Source: Labedella phragmitis | Lineage (GTDB): Bacteria > Actinomycetota > Actinomycetes > Actinomycetales > Microbacteriaceae | NCBI RefSeq assembly: GCF_004078635.1 | Contig: NZ_RZNB01000002.1 | Span: forward strand, 648,353-712,352 | DNA: 64,000 nucleotides | Reading direction: 5' to 3' | Shown here: positions 10,001-18,869 of the stretch, piece by piece | Layout: each line of letters opens with the position of its first letter | How positions within the stretch are numbered: the stretch's first letter is position 1 | Program-made: the position numbers and the translations under genes | Notes under the pieces: generated by a model | What the model was told of the DNA's origin: nothing | The model's input: the letters and a program-made list of their open reading frames with translations, nothing else | Databases searched by the model: none

Positions 10001-10599
10001 CGCCGGATCTCCCCGGCGAGGTCGCTCAACCGGGTGAGGTTCGTCTGCATGGCATCGAGCTTGCGTACGGTCTTCTCTTTGCGACGCCGGTGCTTGAGGA
10101 TGCCGGCGGCTTCCTCGATGAAGCCCCTTCGCTCCTCGGGGCTTGCGTGCAGGACGGCGTCCAACTGGCCCTGACCGACGATGACGTGCATCTCGCGGCC
10201 GAGGCCGGAGTCGGACAGCAGTTCCTGGACGTCGAGGAGTCGACAGCTCTCGCCGTTGATCGCATACTCACTGCCGCCGTTGCGGAAGAGCGTACGGCTG
10301 ATCGTCACCTCGGTGTACTCGATGGGAAGGGCGCCGTCGGAATTGTCGATCGTCAGGGTCACCTCGGCGCGGCCGAGCGGTCCGCGCGTCGACGTGCCCG
10401 CGAAGATGACGTCCTCCATCTTGCCGCCGCGGAGGGTCTTGGCTCCTTGCTCCCCCATGACCCAGGCGAGAGCGTCGACGACGTTCGACTTGCCGGAACC
10501 GTTCGGCCCAACGACACACGTGACACCTTGCTCGAACGCGAAGGTCGTCGGGGACGCGAACGACTTGAAGCCCTTGAGAGTGAGGCTCTTCAAGTACAC
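7066..10599 (-). CDS. smc: Chromosome segregation protein SMC
   Basis: Condensin-like ATPase that compacts and segregates the chromosome with ScpA/ScpB. The 1177 residues show the full architecture: N-terminal ATPase half with Walker A GPNGSGKS (31-38), a first long coiled coil, a hinge near the middle (GIRGIVGDSVQVSAGFEAAV), a second coiled coil, and the C-terminal half with signature LLSGGERSLAAVALL and Walker B FYIMDEVEAALDD. The GTG at 10599 begins YLKSLTLKGFKSF, the invariant SMC N-terminus, and has AAGGGA upstream; a longer in-frame extension encodes low-complexity sequence and is not real. 44 bp precede ftsY. Divergent from a GNAT gene. Confidence 0.97.
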   Translation of the reverse strand: MYLKSLTLKGFKSFASPTTFAFEQGVTCVVGPNGSGKSNVVDALAWVMGEQGAKTLRGGKMEDVIFAGTSTRGPLGRAEVTLTIDNSDGALPIEYTEVTISRTLFRNGGSEYAINGESCRLLDVQELLSDSGLGREMHVIVGQGQLDAVLHASPEERRGFIEEAAGILKHRRRKEKTVRKLDAMQTNLTRLSDLAGEIRRQLKPLGRQAEVAREAQTIAAVVRDARARLLADDVVALRRELDDFSRSESERHTERIVLQEQLEQKGLRIARIEREQQGDAVDGARRTSFALESVQERARSLYTLATQKLALLGAEAEPSELTDGVSAETIAEAAALVRELQSTLADAEAGFERARAVTAAARERLDAIDVEIAAQSALVSRHDLEISKLTGQAEAAASRLAAVRGERLRQQNAIDQAEARRDEAAMVFSRIEDESPLRDLGDSGLDEAYEIAQGEVFEAESFIEGLRERLHGHERERDALTAQVRALTRALDVKDGASDLIRSSLPGIRGIVGDSVQVSAGFEAAVAAALGSTADSVLAEDLDAAIAAVGRATSDDLGRVEVVIADSRAPRPEWPSVQGVTAATSVVSAPDGVMGLLAFVAIADDLEAAREAAPVLRGADLGGPVTLVTRGGEVLTDHLLRGGSGGEQGRIELVAERDSAAERLTEVERLIDDERFELAEQRAAVAAAKERSQLALSALREYDAQLAAETEKVNRARVQAEASAAEFDRLVVAFDQSAGQLAAAEAAADKAKAELETARSRPRPILDVSARDSLAAEMEQAREREVEARLAVETARERIRAEQERVVALERRREAERQAAEQAARRAVIRRRQMETAQRVVDALPAVLASLDRSVSESRVVLATAEAERSSQNEELGRLRREEQALRERLQAITESVHGLELQIYEKKLHLSGLLERSGSELGLVEDVLIAEYGPDVPIPDADAEPGEGGGRPTVAFDRAEQQRRFERAERKLAQLGRVNPLALEEFAALEQRHTFLTEQLSDLAKTRSDLVTIIEELDEKMQVIFESAFEDTRAAFTEVFPVLFPGGTGSIRLTDPDNLLTTGIEVSVKPAGKKIERLSLLSGGERSLAAVALLIAIFKARPSPFYIMDEVEAALDDANLGRLLAIFEDLRQSSQLIVITHQKRTMEIADALYGVSMRQDGVSAVVGQRVVEERAS

Positions 10600-10782
10600 G
10601 GACGGGTCCCTTCGGCCGATCGGGTCGGGCGATCGTTCGGCTCTACGGTAGCGGAACGCGGCGCGGCCGCCCCGCTCCCACGCGGTCGGCCGCCCGCCCT
10701 CGTCCTCCCCGCTCTCGACGCGGGCCACCAGCCCGTCGTATCCTGGCGGGCTGTCGACCTCCGGCAGCGGGAGGATGACGAG

Positions 10783-11859
10783 ATGACGGAGCGAGTGACG
10801 CTCGAGGAACTGGCGATCCCCGAGACGCTGGACGGCGCCGGAGGCGCTGCCTTCCGCGAGATGGTCGGGGTGCGCAACACGATCGAGTCTGCCGCCATGG
10901 GCTCCGACGATTTCGCCCCCACGGCCGAAGAGCTCCTCCCCCTGTGGAGGAACACGGTCGACGAACCGAAACGTCTGCTCATCGCCCGGGTCGACGGAGT
11001 CATCGTGGGCCGCGGCGTGCTCGAACTCCCGACGGAAGAGGGGTCGACGACGGCTTTCGTCTCCGTCGAGGTCCTCCCCGACTACCGCGAAGCGGGCATC
11101 GGGACGGCCATGCTCGAGGCGATCGAATCGTGGGCGACGGCCGCCGGACGGTCGATCCTCGAATCGTTCGTGACCCACGGCCCGCTTCGCGGCGGCCCCG
11201 AGCTCGCACCGCCGACCGGATTCGGCGCGGTGCCCGCCGATTCGCCGGAGGTCCGTTTCGCGCTCGGCCGCGGCTACCGTCTCGAACAGGTCGCGCGGAT
11301 GTCCATGCTCGACGTCGACGACGTGCTCCCGACGATCAGGGACGTCCTCGACGCCGCCGCGGCGCACGCGGCCGGATACGTCGTCGAGACCGCAGCCGGT
11401 ATTCCCCCGCAGGAGTGGTGGGAGGACCTCGCTCTCCTGCAGCGGCGGATGTCGACTGATGCCCCCGCTGCGGGGCTCGAGCTGGACGAACAGGACTGGG
11501 ATGCCGACCGCGTCCTCAGAACCGCGACGGACCGTGAGGAGGGCGGCCGCACGGCGCTCACGGCCGTCGCCCGCGACACCGCCGACGGACGCATCGTCGC
11601 CTTCAGCGAACTCCTCGTTCCGAGCGACCCTGAGCGCGCCGTCGTGCAGGACTCCACACTCGTGCTCTCCGAGCACCGGGGGCACCGCCTCGGCATGCTC
11701 GTGAAGGCCGCGAACCTGGTGTTCCTGCACGACGTCTCTCCCGCCTCGCGGGCCGTGACGACGTTCAACGCCGAGGAGAACCGGCCAATGCTCGACGTGA
11801 ACGAGGCCCTCGGTTTCCACGCCGTCGGCGCGGAGGGCGCATGGCGGAAGGACCTCTGA
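10783..11859 (+). CDS. Tandem GNAT-family N-acetyltransferase
   Basis: A 358-residue protein with two GNAT folds. The first has the acetyl-CoA loop in VLPDYREAGIGTAMLEAIE; the second has VLSEHRGHRLGMLVKAANL followed by FNAEENRPMLDVNEALGF. Such two-domain GNATs (the MshD-like arrangement) are common in actinobacteria; substrates are mostly unknown. The ATG at 10783 is chosen for the upstream GCGGGAGG; the frame stays open far to the left only because it lies antisense to smc. Divergent from smc and convergent with mutM (24 bp between stops). No operon partner, so the substrate cannot be inferred. Confidence 0.85.
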   Translation: MTERVTLEELAIPETLDGAGGAAFREMVGVRNTIESAAMGSDDFAPTAEELLPLWRNTVDEPKRLLIARVDGVIVGRGVLELPTEEGSTTAFVSVEVLPDYREAGIGTAMLEAIESWATAAGRSILESFVTHGPLRGGPELAPPTGFGAVPADSPEVRFALGRGYRLEQVARMSMLDVDDVLPTIRDVLDAAAAHAAGYVVETAAGIPPQEWWEDLALLQRRMSTDAPAAGLELDEQDWDADRVLRTATDREEGGRTALTAVARDTADGRIVAFSELLVPSDPERAVVQDSTLVLSEHRGHRLGMLVKAANLVFLHDVSPASRAVTTFNAEENRPMLDVNEALGFHAVGAEGAWRKDL

Positions 11860-11883
11860 GACCGAGCGCGCCGTCCGGTGCCG

Positions 11884-12774
11884 TCACCGGAGTGGTTGGC
11901 ATACCGCGCAGTAGTGCGACGAGCGATTGGCGAAGGCGACGCGGACGATCGGGGCGCCGCACCGGCGGCAGGGCTCGCCCTGACGGCCGTACGCGTTCAG
12001 GCTGTGGGCGAAATAACCGGCCTGACCGTTCACGTTGACGTACTGCGCGTCGAAACTCGTCCCGCCTCCCGCGAGAGCGCGGCTGAGGACGGCCCGCACC
12101 TCCTCGAGGAGCAGCGTCAGCTGCGCGCTCGAGAGCGAGTCCCCCGGCTGCTCCGGTGCGATCATGGCCGCCCACAGCGACTCGTCGGCATAGATGTTGC
12201 CGATGCCCGAGATCGCGGTCTGGTCGAGGAGGATCCGCTTGATCCCACTCCGGCTCGACCGGACCCGCCGGTCGAGCGCCTCGGCGTCGAGATGCGGGTC
12301 CAGTGCGTCGCGCGCGATGTGCGAGACACGGTCGGGCACGAGGGGGTCGGCCACTGCGTCACCGGCGAAGCCGCCCGGCCGGGCGTCGACCGTCGTGACG
12401 AGGGGATCGATCGCGAGCCCGCCGAAGATGCGCTGGTCCGCGAAATTCACGAGCAACTCGCCGTGCTCGGGATGTTCGATGCCGACGGCGACGCGCGTGA
12501 AGCGGTCGACATCACCGGGGCGACGCAACAGCATCTGGCCGCTCATCCCCAAGTGCGCGACGAGAGCCCGGCCGTCGTCGAGCGGGAACCACAGGAACTT
12601 TCCCCGGCGCACCGCGGAGAGGATCGTCCGTCCTGTTAGCTCGTCCTCGAACCGACCGTCGGTGTGTCTCCGCAACGACCGGCGGTCGAGGACGTCGATT
12701 CCCGTGACGGTCGCGCCGGTCACGGCGGGAGCGAGCCCGGCCCTGACGACCTCGACCTCAGGGAGTTCGGGCAT
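11884..12774 (-). CDS. mutM: Formamidopyrimidine-DNA glycosylase
   Basis: Base-excision repair enzyme removing 8-oxoguanine and formamidopyrimidines. 296 residues begin with the obligatory MPELPEVEVV (catalytic Pro2, Glu3) and end with the zinc finger made by CRRC and CAVC around residues 268-292; the helix-two-turn-helix region includes TAISGIGNIYADESLW. Choosing the Met before PELPEVE makes the start overlap the end of rnc by 17 nt, consistent with translational coupling. Last gene of the DUF177-rpmF-rnc-mutM series. Confidence 0.96.
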   Translation of the reverse strand: MPELPEVEVVRAGLAPAVTGATVTGIDVLDRRSLRRHTDGRFEDELTGRTILSAVRRGKFLWFPLDDGRALVAHLGMSGQMLLRRPGDVDRFTRVAVGIEHPEHGELLVNFADQRIFGGLAIDPLVTTVDARPGGFAGDAVADPLVPDRVSHIARDALDPHLDAEALDRRVRSSRSGIKRILLDQTAISGIGNIYADESLWAAMIAPEQPGDSLSSAQLTLLLEEVRAVLSRALAGGGTSFDAQYVNVNGQAGYFAHSLNAYGRQGEPCRRCGAPIVRVAFANRSSHYCAVCQPLR

Positions 12775-13450
12775 CGAGTTCGTTCCACGCCGCGAGGGCC
12801 GCCGCCATCTCGGCGTGCTTCTTGCTGGACCCTGTGCCCTCCGCAGAGACGAGGTCGCCGACGGAGACCCGGGCGACGAAGGTTCGCGCATGGTCGGGGC
12901 CGGAACTCGAGATCACGTAGTGCGGGGCGGGACCGCCGAGCGCCGCAGCCGCCTCCTGCAGGCTCGTCTTCGGATCCATGGTGGCTCCGAAGCGATCGAT
13001 CTCGCCGATGAGCGGTGTGAGCAGACGCAGGACGAGGTCCTTCGCGACCTCGGGACCCGAGTCGAGGAAGACGGCCCCGAAGATGGCCTCCATGGTGTCC
13101 GCGAGGATCGACGACTTGTCGCGGCCGCCCGTGAGCTCCTCGCCGCGGCCCAGCCGCAGGTAACGCCCGAGCTCGATACCGCGAGCGACGACCGCCAGCG
13201 CAACCGTCGACACGACGCTCGCGCGCATCTTCGCGAGCGATCCCTCCGGCAGATCGGGATTCTCTCGGAAGAGCTTCTCGGTGACCGCGAGCCCGAGCAC
13301 CGAGTCGCCGAGGAATTCGAGGCGCTCGTTGTGAGGCACTCCGCCGTTCTCGTACGCGAACGAGCGGTGGGTCAGCGCGAGCTCGAGAAGCTCGGCACTC
13401 ACGGGCACGCCAAGAGCCACGACGAGCGAAGCGCGCTCATCGTGGCTCAT
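12758..13450 (-). CDS. rnc: Ribonuclease III
   Basis: Double-strand-specific endoribonuclease for rRNA and mRNA processing. The 230 residues contain the RNase III signature ERLEFLGDS (42-50), the second acidic cluster in ILADTMEAIFGAVFLDSG, and a C-terminal double-stranded RNA-binding domain (DPKTSLQEAAAALGG to GSSKKHAEMAAALAAW). Start at MSHDERASL; upstream in-frame residues are low-complexity. Overlaps mutM by 17 nt and follows rpmF after 31 bp, the usual actinobacterial order. Confidence 0.96.
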   Translation of the reverse strand: MSHDERASLVVALGVPVSAELLELALTHRSFAYENGGVPHNERLEFLGDSVLGLAVTEKLFRENPDLPEGSLAKMRASVVSTVALAVVARGIELGRYLRLGRGEELTGGRDKSSILADTMEAIFGAVFLDSGPEVAKDLVLRLLTPLIGEIDRFGATMDPKTSLQEAAAALGGPAPHYVISSSGPDHARTFVARVSVGDLVSAEGTGSSKKHAEMAAALAAWNELDARTP

Positions 13451-13481
13451 GACGGAAGTACTGATCGGCTGGAGACCGGAA

Positions 13482-13685
13482 TCAGACGTCGGCGACCTTG
13501 CGGCCCTTGTACTCGAGGAAGAGCGGGGTGCCCGCGGAGTCCTCGACGACCTTGGCACGGTGGGGGAGGCTGTAGGTGACCTTGCCGTTCTCGACCGTCT
13601 TCACGAGCGTGGGGACCTCAGCCTTCCACTGCGAACGACGGGCGTGCGTGTTCGCTCGGGATTGCTTCCGCTTGGGAACAGCCAT
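13482..13685 (-). CDS. rpmF: 50S ribosomal protein L32, cysteine-free form
   Basis: 67 residues starting [20 protein letters not shown], the invariant L32 N-terminus. Zinc-binding L32 carries two CxxC pairs in its second half; here there is no cysteine, so this is the zinc-independent form. It follows the DUF177 (YceD) gene by 3 nt, the common DUF177-rpmF pairing, and precedes rnc. Whether a zinc-binding copy exists elsewhere cannot be judged from this window. Confidence 0.96.
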   Translation of the reverse strand: MAVPKRKQSRANTHARRSQWKAEVPTLVKTVENGKVTYSLPHRAKVVEDSAGTPLFLEYKGRKVADV

Positions 13686-13688
13686 GAT

Positions 13689-14249
13689 TCAACCTTCTTC
13701 TTTGTCTGCAGCATCCGAGGTTCCGGTGCCTGGCCTGGGGGCGAAACCCGCGAGCGCAGCCCACCGAGGATCGGATGCTTCACGGGATTCCGGTTCCGGT
13801 CGTCTCTCCAGGCGCTCTCCGGTCTCGGGGTCGAGACCGGGGCAATCCGGAGTGCACACCGGCTGAAACGGCAGTGACAACACCACTGCATCTCTGACGG
13901 GAGATTCAAGATCGACGTGATCGTAGCGAACCTCGTACTCAGACGCTTCCGAACCAGCGTACGCGAAAAGCTCTTGAATCTCGACTTCGACAGGCTGAGA
14001 GATGTCACGGAGGCATCGCCCGCACTCCCCGTCCGCAGTCGTCTCGACCTCCGCGGTCACGAGGATACCCTCGTGGACGGACTCGAGACGCACCTCGGCG
14101 TGCATCGGTGCGCCCTCCTTCACGGCCAGGAGACCCTCGCCGAGGCGCGCGGGGACGTCGAAGTCGTAGGAGTGCTCGCGCATCTCTCCCGGGCGGTTGA
14201 TGAGATCTCTGACTCCGACGGTGTACGGAGTCCTCTGCAGTCCAGTCAC
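13689..14249 (-). CDS. DUF177 / YceD-family protein
   Basis: 186-residue protein of the DUF177 family, members of which are implicated in 23S rRNA accumulation and are almost always next to rpmF. It keeps the cysteine pairs of the family: GECGRCLRDISQPVE and CTPDCPGLDPETGERL. A charged C-terminal tail follows. The GTG start is supported by TAGAAT exactly 6 nt upstream (14256-14261), which suggests a leaderless transcript that continues into rpmF, rnc and mutM. Confidence 0.9.
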   Translation of the reverse strand: MTGLQRTPYTVGVRDLINRPGEMREHSYDFDVPARLGEGLLAVKEGAPMHAEVRLESVHEGILVTAEVETTADGECGRCLRDISQPVEVEIQELFAYAGSEASEYEVRYDHVDLESPVRDAVVLSLPFQPVCTPDCPGLDPETGERLERRPEPESREASDPRWAALAGFAPRPGTGTSDAADKEEG

Positions 14250-14255
14250 CCCTCG

Positions 14256-14261
14256 ATTCTA
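14256..14261 (-). promoter_or_regulatory. -10 box for leaderless DUF177-rpmF transcript
   Basis: TAGAAT on the minus strand, six nt before the GTG of the DUF177 gene. Good match to the actinobacterial TANNNT. No -35 box recognised. Confidence 0.5.
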
Positions 14262-14286
14262 CCGTGGGGGTCTCGAGCGAGGTCCG

Positions 14287-16566
14287 CTAGGACGTGCGCG
14301 CAGGGCGAACGGGACCGGCACTCCGCCGTGAGAGGACGGACGCCGGGACGAGCGCTCCGCGCACGCGGCGCGAGGTCGGCACCGATGCCGCGAGCGACGC
14401 GACCACGACCTCGACATCCGTCCGGAGCGTGAAGCCGGGACCGCTCGCACCGTCGGAGTACCGGCTCCGCTCACGAGAATCGAGCACCCGATCGAGCGCG
14501 GCCGACGCTCCCCCGTCGAGACGACCCGTATCGCGGAGGCGGCCCGCGAGGTCGCGTTCCGAGTCCCCCTCGCTCACGACGAACCCGAGATCCGTCGCCG
14601 AGTCGACGATCTCGTCCCACGCGTCCTCGGCACCGGAGGGTCCCTCGATACGTGACCATCGTCGCCGACGCCGGAGCACGCGCATGGCCGCGGGCGTCAG
14701 GAGGCTGAGGACGACGAGGAGCAGGAGAACGCTCCCGACGGCCGCCGTCTGCCGTCCCGTCTCCTCCCCGCGCGCGGCCGACCGGGCGGCGGCCGGATCC
14801 TCCGATGCCGTCGGGCTCGGCGTGGCGGTCGGGGCCCGACTGACGGTCGGGTCGGGGACGTCGCCGGTGTCGGGAGTCGTCGATGGCTCGAAGGCGTAGG
14901 ACGGGACCGTTCCGCGGCCGGGGGTGGGCTCGAAAGGCACCCAGCCGACGCCGGCGAAGTACAACTCGGGCCAGGAGTGCAGGTCATCGCTCCCCACCCG
15001 ATACGCGAGGAAACCATCGTCGTCCGATCCGACGCGATCACCGGGAAGATAGCCGAGCGAGACACGAGCGGGAATACCGGCCATCCGAGAGAGGATCGCC
15101 ATCGCCGAGGCGAAGTGGACGCAGTAGCCGCTCTCGGCCTCGAGGAACTGCGCGATCGCCTCGAAGCCGTCGCCGTCGTAGCCGTCGTTCACGGGTGTCG
15201 CGACCGAGTACGCGAAGTCTGTGCGCAAGTACTGCTGAATCGCGTAGGCGGCGTCGTACCGCGTGTCGGTGTCGGCCGTGACCGCCTCGAAGACGTCACG
15301 GATCCCATCCGGGATCTCGTCGGGCAGCTCGAGGTAGGGCGCCACTCCCCCGGGCACGTCCTCGGGAGCGTCCCGCAACTGATCGGCTGTCGGCTCGATC
15401 ACGAGGGACGTGACCGAATACTCCTGGCCCTCGACGGACGACGACCGGCTCGACACCGTCAGCCCGTCGGTGTCCCATTCCCACTGGCCGCGCAGACCCG
15501 ACACGGCGACGGCGGGGAACGGGACGGGCAGGAGTTCGCCCACGAGCCCGGTGATCTCGACGTCGACCGTCGCCTCTTCGACCGTGACACCGCTCGTGAG
15601 TCCCGGGACGGCGAGCCTCTCACCGTCGGACTGCTCGACGACGGGATGCTCACCGCTCGACGTCCACTGCGTCCCCTCGAACCGATCGAGAGTGAGCATC
15701 CGGAGGTACTGGGAGGACGTCGACGTCGTCCGGTAGGAGAAGTGCGGCGTGTTGCCGGGGCGCTGCAGATCGCGGCCCAGGTCGGCGAGAGCGCTCACGC
15801 CCGAGCCGAACGACGACGGACCGTCGGGCTGGACGACGCTCCGGGTGGAGAAACCGGGGACGAGCGTCCCCGCGGCGATCGTGACGGCGACAACGGCGGC
15901 CCCGATCACCAGCGCGCCCGTCCGGACGAAGGCGCGTGCGCCGACCGACAGCGGCATCCTTCGGTTCGATCGGAGGACGAACAGGTAGGCGGCCCCCGCC
16001 GCCAGGTAGGCCACGAGGTCGAGCGACCCCGTGAAGATGGACGGCGGCACGAGAAGACCGAGGGCGAAGACGCCCGTGATCGCGGGCGAGCGCAACGTCA
16101 CACCGATGACGTCGACGAGGACCGTGACGGCCCCGATCCCGACGGCGAGGAGGAAGAGCAGCGGCGTGATGGGGTCGACCGGGACGCTCTGCACGTAGAT
16201 GGACTGACCGGCCGCGACGGCGAGGTCCTGGACAGCCGCGATCGTGTCCGGCGTCGGCACGATGCCGAGGATCGCGGATTGCGGGACGAAGAGGACGACG
16301 AGCACCACGACCCACGCGGCGGCACCGACGACCGAGCCGACCCACGCGGCCCCGCCGAGCGAACGGACGACACCCGCAGGGACGACGACGCTCGCGATGG
16401 CGACGACGGCCGTTACCCACCAATCCGCCCCCTGGATGACGGAAGCGAGCGGGAGGAGCGACACGAGCAGCAGCATCGAGAGCGCGAGAGACGTGCCCCA
16501 TCGGGCGCCCGGAGGGACGCCGTCGACGTCGTCGTCACGTGCCGTACCCCGACTGTCGGCGCTCAC
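14287..16566 (-). CDS. Membrane transglutaminase-like protein (DUF3488/TgpA type)
   Basis: 759-residue membrane protein: about six N-terminal hydrophobic segments (residues 25-230), a large extracytoplasmic part with a transglutaminase-like core, a Pro/Thr/Ser linker (PTVSRAPTATPSPTASED), one more transmembrane helix (SVLLLLVVLSLLTPAAM) and a cytoplasmic tail. The catalytic triad can be read: Cys in ESGYCVHFASAM, His in DLHSWPELYF, Asp/Glu shortly after in GWVPFEPTPG. GTG start directly abuts the stop of the DUF58 gene. MoxR-DUF58-transglutaminase clusters are widespread; the substrate is not known, and a cell-envelope role is inferred. Confidence 0.88.
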   Translation of the reverse strand: MSADSRGTARDDDVDGVPPGARWGTSLALSMLLLVSLLPLASVIQGADWWVTAVVAIASVVVPAGVVRSLGGAAWVGSVVGAAAWVVVLVVLFVPQSAILGIVPTPDTIAAVQDLAVAAGQSIYVQSVPVDPITPLLFLLAVGIGAVTVLVDVIGVTLRSPAITGVFALGLLVPPSIFTGSLDLVAYLAAGAAYLFVLRSNRRMPLSVGARAFVRTGALVIGAAVVAVTIAAGTLVPGFSTRSVVQPDGPSSFGSGVSALADLGRDLQRPGNTPHFSYRTTSTSSQYLRMLTLDRFEGTQWTSSGEHPVVEQSDGERLAVPGLTSGVTVEEATVDVEITGLVGELLPVPFPAVAVSGLRGQWEWDTDGLTVSSRSSSVEGQEYSVTSLVIEPTADQLRDAPEDVPGGVAPYLELPDEIPDGIRDVFEAVTADTDTRYDAAYAIQQYLRTDFAYSVATPVNDGYDGDGFEAIAQFLEAESGYCVHFASAMAILSRMAGIPARVSLGYLPGDRVGSDDDGFLAYRVGSDDLHSWPELYFAGVGWVPFEPTPGRGTVPSYAFEPSTTPDTGDVPDPTVSRAPTATPSPTASEDPAAARSAARGEETGRQTAAVGSVLLLLVVLSLLTPAAMRVLRRRRRWSRIEGPSGAEDAWDEIVDSATDLGFVVSEGDSERDLAGRLRDTGRLDGGASAALDRVLDSRERSRYSDGASGPGFTLRTDVEVVVASLAASVPTSRRVRGALVPASVLSRRSAGPVRPARTS

Positions 16567-17841
16567 TCAGCGCACCCCCGCCTCGCCACGATCGACGAGC
16601 ACCGTGGCGTTCCAGATGTCGGGTACGGCCTGCCTCGGGTCGGCCACGCCGACGATCCAGCCGGCTGCCCGCAGCAGCCCCGCACCCTCGACGGATCCGT
16701 CGCCCGGGGGGACGAAGGCGATCGCGGGATCGGCGAGTCGCACGAGGGGAGCCAGGCGACGGGCCGTCGCGACGCCGATCTCCGCGAGCAGGACAACGAA
16801 GGGCACCGGCGCTCCGACCCGGTCGAGCACCTCCCGACTGACGACGGCCACGTCCGGGGCGTCCGTCGATGGCCGCGTCGGCGTGACGAGTGCGAGTCGT
16901 CGGAGGACGTCCGCGGCTTGAGCCGGTTCGAAACGTTCGCTCAGCGCCGTACCGCGCGGTACCGATTCGACGAGCGTCAACCGGAACCCGCCGGCGAGCA
17001 CGTGCGTCGAGATCGACGCGGCGAGGTCGACCAGGTGCTCGAAGACGGCGTCGGACGCCGTGCGGGAGCCGTCCGACGCCGTCGCGGTGTCGAACAGGAG
17101 GACGACCGCCGGGTCGATTTCCTGCTCCTCCTGGCGCACCATGAGCTCTCCACGACGCGCCGTCGCGCGCCAATGGATGCGGCGCATCGGGTCTCCGGAC
17201 CGGTACTCGCGCGCGATGAGCTCATCGACGCGCGGATGGTTGGACATGCGGTGCTCGTGACGGGCTCCCTCTCCGCTCGCCTGCACGAGGTCCGAGCGGA
17301 CGAGGGGGAAGACGCTCGGAGTGACGATGACCGCGTTCCGGGCGTCGGAGGAGCGCTCGGCCTCCACGAGACCGAAGGGATCCTCCCGCGTCACGACGAG
17401 AGGCCCGAGAGGGAATTCCCCGCGCCGCTCCGGACGGATCGAATAGGTCGCGCGTACGACGCCGGCGACGCTCGCCTCCGCGAGTTCGTCCGCGAGGCCC
17501 TCCGGCGGTTCGCCGAAACTCGCCGGGACGCGATCGCGCCATCGCGTGATCGACGGGTCCCACGACTCCGTGCGGACGTCGAGGACCACATCGGTCCGCT
17601 CGCCCACGGCCAGAAGATCAGACGGGGTCCGCCGCGCGACCGAGAGCCGCGCGCGGCGGACCTGCACGGACACTGCCGCGACGACGAGCAGGGTCACGAG
17701 GAACACGGCGACGACGAAGCCCTCCCGTCGATCCGTCACGACGGCCGCCGCGGCGACGAGGACGGCGACGACGAGCACCCCCCACCCCCTCCGAGTGAGG
17801 CGGAACCACCGCGATCGAGCGAGCAGGGGATGCCGGAGCAT
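16567..17841 (-). CDS. DUF58 domain membrane protein
   Basis: 424 residues. Two transmembrane helices near the N-terminus (GVLVVAVLVAAAAVV and FVVAVFLVTLLVVAAV) precede a soluble part with the DUF58 core motif PMRRIHWRATARRGELMVRQ and a vWA-like region. Members are normally partners of a MoxR AAA ATPase. It lies 2 nt after moxR and abuts the transglutaminase gene, so the three are cotranscribed. Role inferred: MoxR-driven assembly or maturation of an envelope complex. Confidence 0.88.
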   Translation of the reverse strand: MLRHPLLARSRWFRLTRRGWGVLVVAVLVAAAAVVTDRREGFVVAVFLVTLLVVAAVSVQVRRARLSVARRTPSDLLAVGERTDVVLDVRTESWDPSITRWRDRVPASFGEPPEGLADELAEASVAGVVRATYSIRPERRGEFPLGPLVVTREDPFGLVEAERSSDARNAVIVTPSVFPLVRSDLVQASGEGARHEHRMSNHPRVDELIAREYRSGDPMRRIHWRATARRGELMVRQEEQEIDPAVVLLFDTATASDGSRTASDAVFEHLVDLAASISTHVLAGGFRLTLVESVPRGTALSERFEPAQAADVLRRLALVTPTRPSTDAPDVAVVSREVLDRVGAPVPFVVLLAEIGVATARRLAPLVRLADPAIAFVPPGDGSVEGAGLLRAAGWIVGVADPRQAVPDIWNATVLVDRGEAGVR

Positions 17842-17843
17842 GG

Positions 17844-18869
17844 TCAGCGCGGGGATGGGGCGATCGCGGGGACGGGGGTCGCGGCGACGATCTCCTCGAG
17901 GAGACCGGACATGAGCGCGGCAGAATCACCGGTGTGACCGAGAGCGCGGCTCGTGGCCACGAGACGGTGCCCGAAGACGGGCACGACGAGCCTGTCCACG
18001 TGATCCGGGAGCACGAACTCATAACCGTCGATGACGGCGAGGGCACGGGCGGCGCGCACGAGCTGCAGCGTCGATCGCGGGCTCGCGCCGAGTCGGAGGT
18101 CCGGATGCACCCGGGTGGCCCGCGCGATCTCGACGGCATAGTGCGTGACCGCGGGCGACACGTACACCGAGGCGACCGTGTCCATCATGGCGACGAGCTC
18201 GTCGTTCGAGACGACGGCGCCGAGGGTGTCGAGCGGGTTGGCGGACTCGCGACGCGTCAGCATCGAGACCTCGGCGGCGGCGGACGGATAGCCCATGGAG
18301 ATGCGCACCATGAAACGGTCGCGCTGGGCCTCGGGAAGGGCGTATGTGCCCTCCATCTCGATGGGATTCTGCGTCGCGACGACCGTGAACGGCGTGGAGA
18401 GCGGGTAGGTCGTGCCGTCGACGGTGACCTGACGCTCCTCCATGCTCTCGAGGAGGGCCGACTGGGTCTTCGGCGACGCCCTGTTGATCTCGTCGCCGAT
18501 GACGATGTTGGCGAAGATCGGCCCCGGCGAGAACTGGAAGCGGCGCTCGACCTGGTCGTAGACGGACACCCCGGTGACGTCGGACGGGAGCAGGTCCGGC
18601 GTGAACTGGATGCGGTTGACGCGGCTGCCGACCGTCGTCCCGAGTGCGCGAGCGAGCATCGTCTTGCCGACGCCCGGAACGTCTTCGAGGAGGAGGTGGC
18701 CCCCGGCGAGGACGACCGTCAGTGCCATCCGGACGGCGTCGGGCTTCCCCGAGATGACACTCTCGACGTTCCGGATGATACGAGCGGCGAGATCGTGGAC
18801 CTCGGCGAAGGAGAGCGAACGAGCGCCGTCGGCCTGGGGCTGCGGCGCCTGCGTGCTCGTCTCGGTCAT
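17844..18869 (-). CDS. MoxR-family AAA+ ATPase
   Basis: 341 residues, cytosolic. Walker [16 protein letters not shown] (Gly66-Thr70), Walker [16 protein letters not shown], sensor 1 [20 protein letters not shown], and an arginine-finger region in [10 protein letters not shown]. MoxR ATPases act as chaperones that activate partner proteins, here most likely the DUF58 and transglutaminase products encoded immediately downstream. Start set at MTETSTQ, which overlaps the coaD stop in an ATGA, indicating translational coupling to coaD. Confidence 0.92.
   Translation of the reverse strand: MTETSTQAPQPQADGARSLSFAEVHDLAARIIRNVESVISGKPDAVRMALTVVLAGGHLLLEDVPGVGKTMLARALGTTVGSRVNRIQFTPDLLPSDVTGVSVYDQVERRFQFSPGPIFANIVIGDEINRASPKTQSALLESMEERQVTVDGTTYPLSTPFTVVATQNPIEMEGTYALPEAQRDRFMVRISMGYPSAAAEVSMLTRRESANPLDTLGAVVSNDELVAMMDTVASVYVSPAVTHYAVEIARATRVHPDLRLGASPRSTLQLVRAARALAVIDGYEFVLPDHVDRLVVPVFGHRLVATSRALGHTGDSAALMSGLLEEIVAATPVPAIAPSPR

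Noticed and set aside
7618..10782. A very long open frame on the plus strand opposite smc, joined to the GNAT gene
   Set aside because: It is the antisense shadow of smc in GC-rich DNA; residues are low-complexity and the GNAT has its own Shine-Dalgarno and start at 10783.
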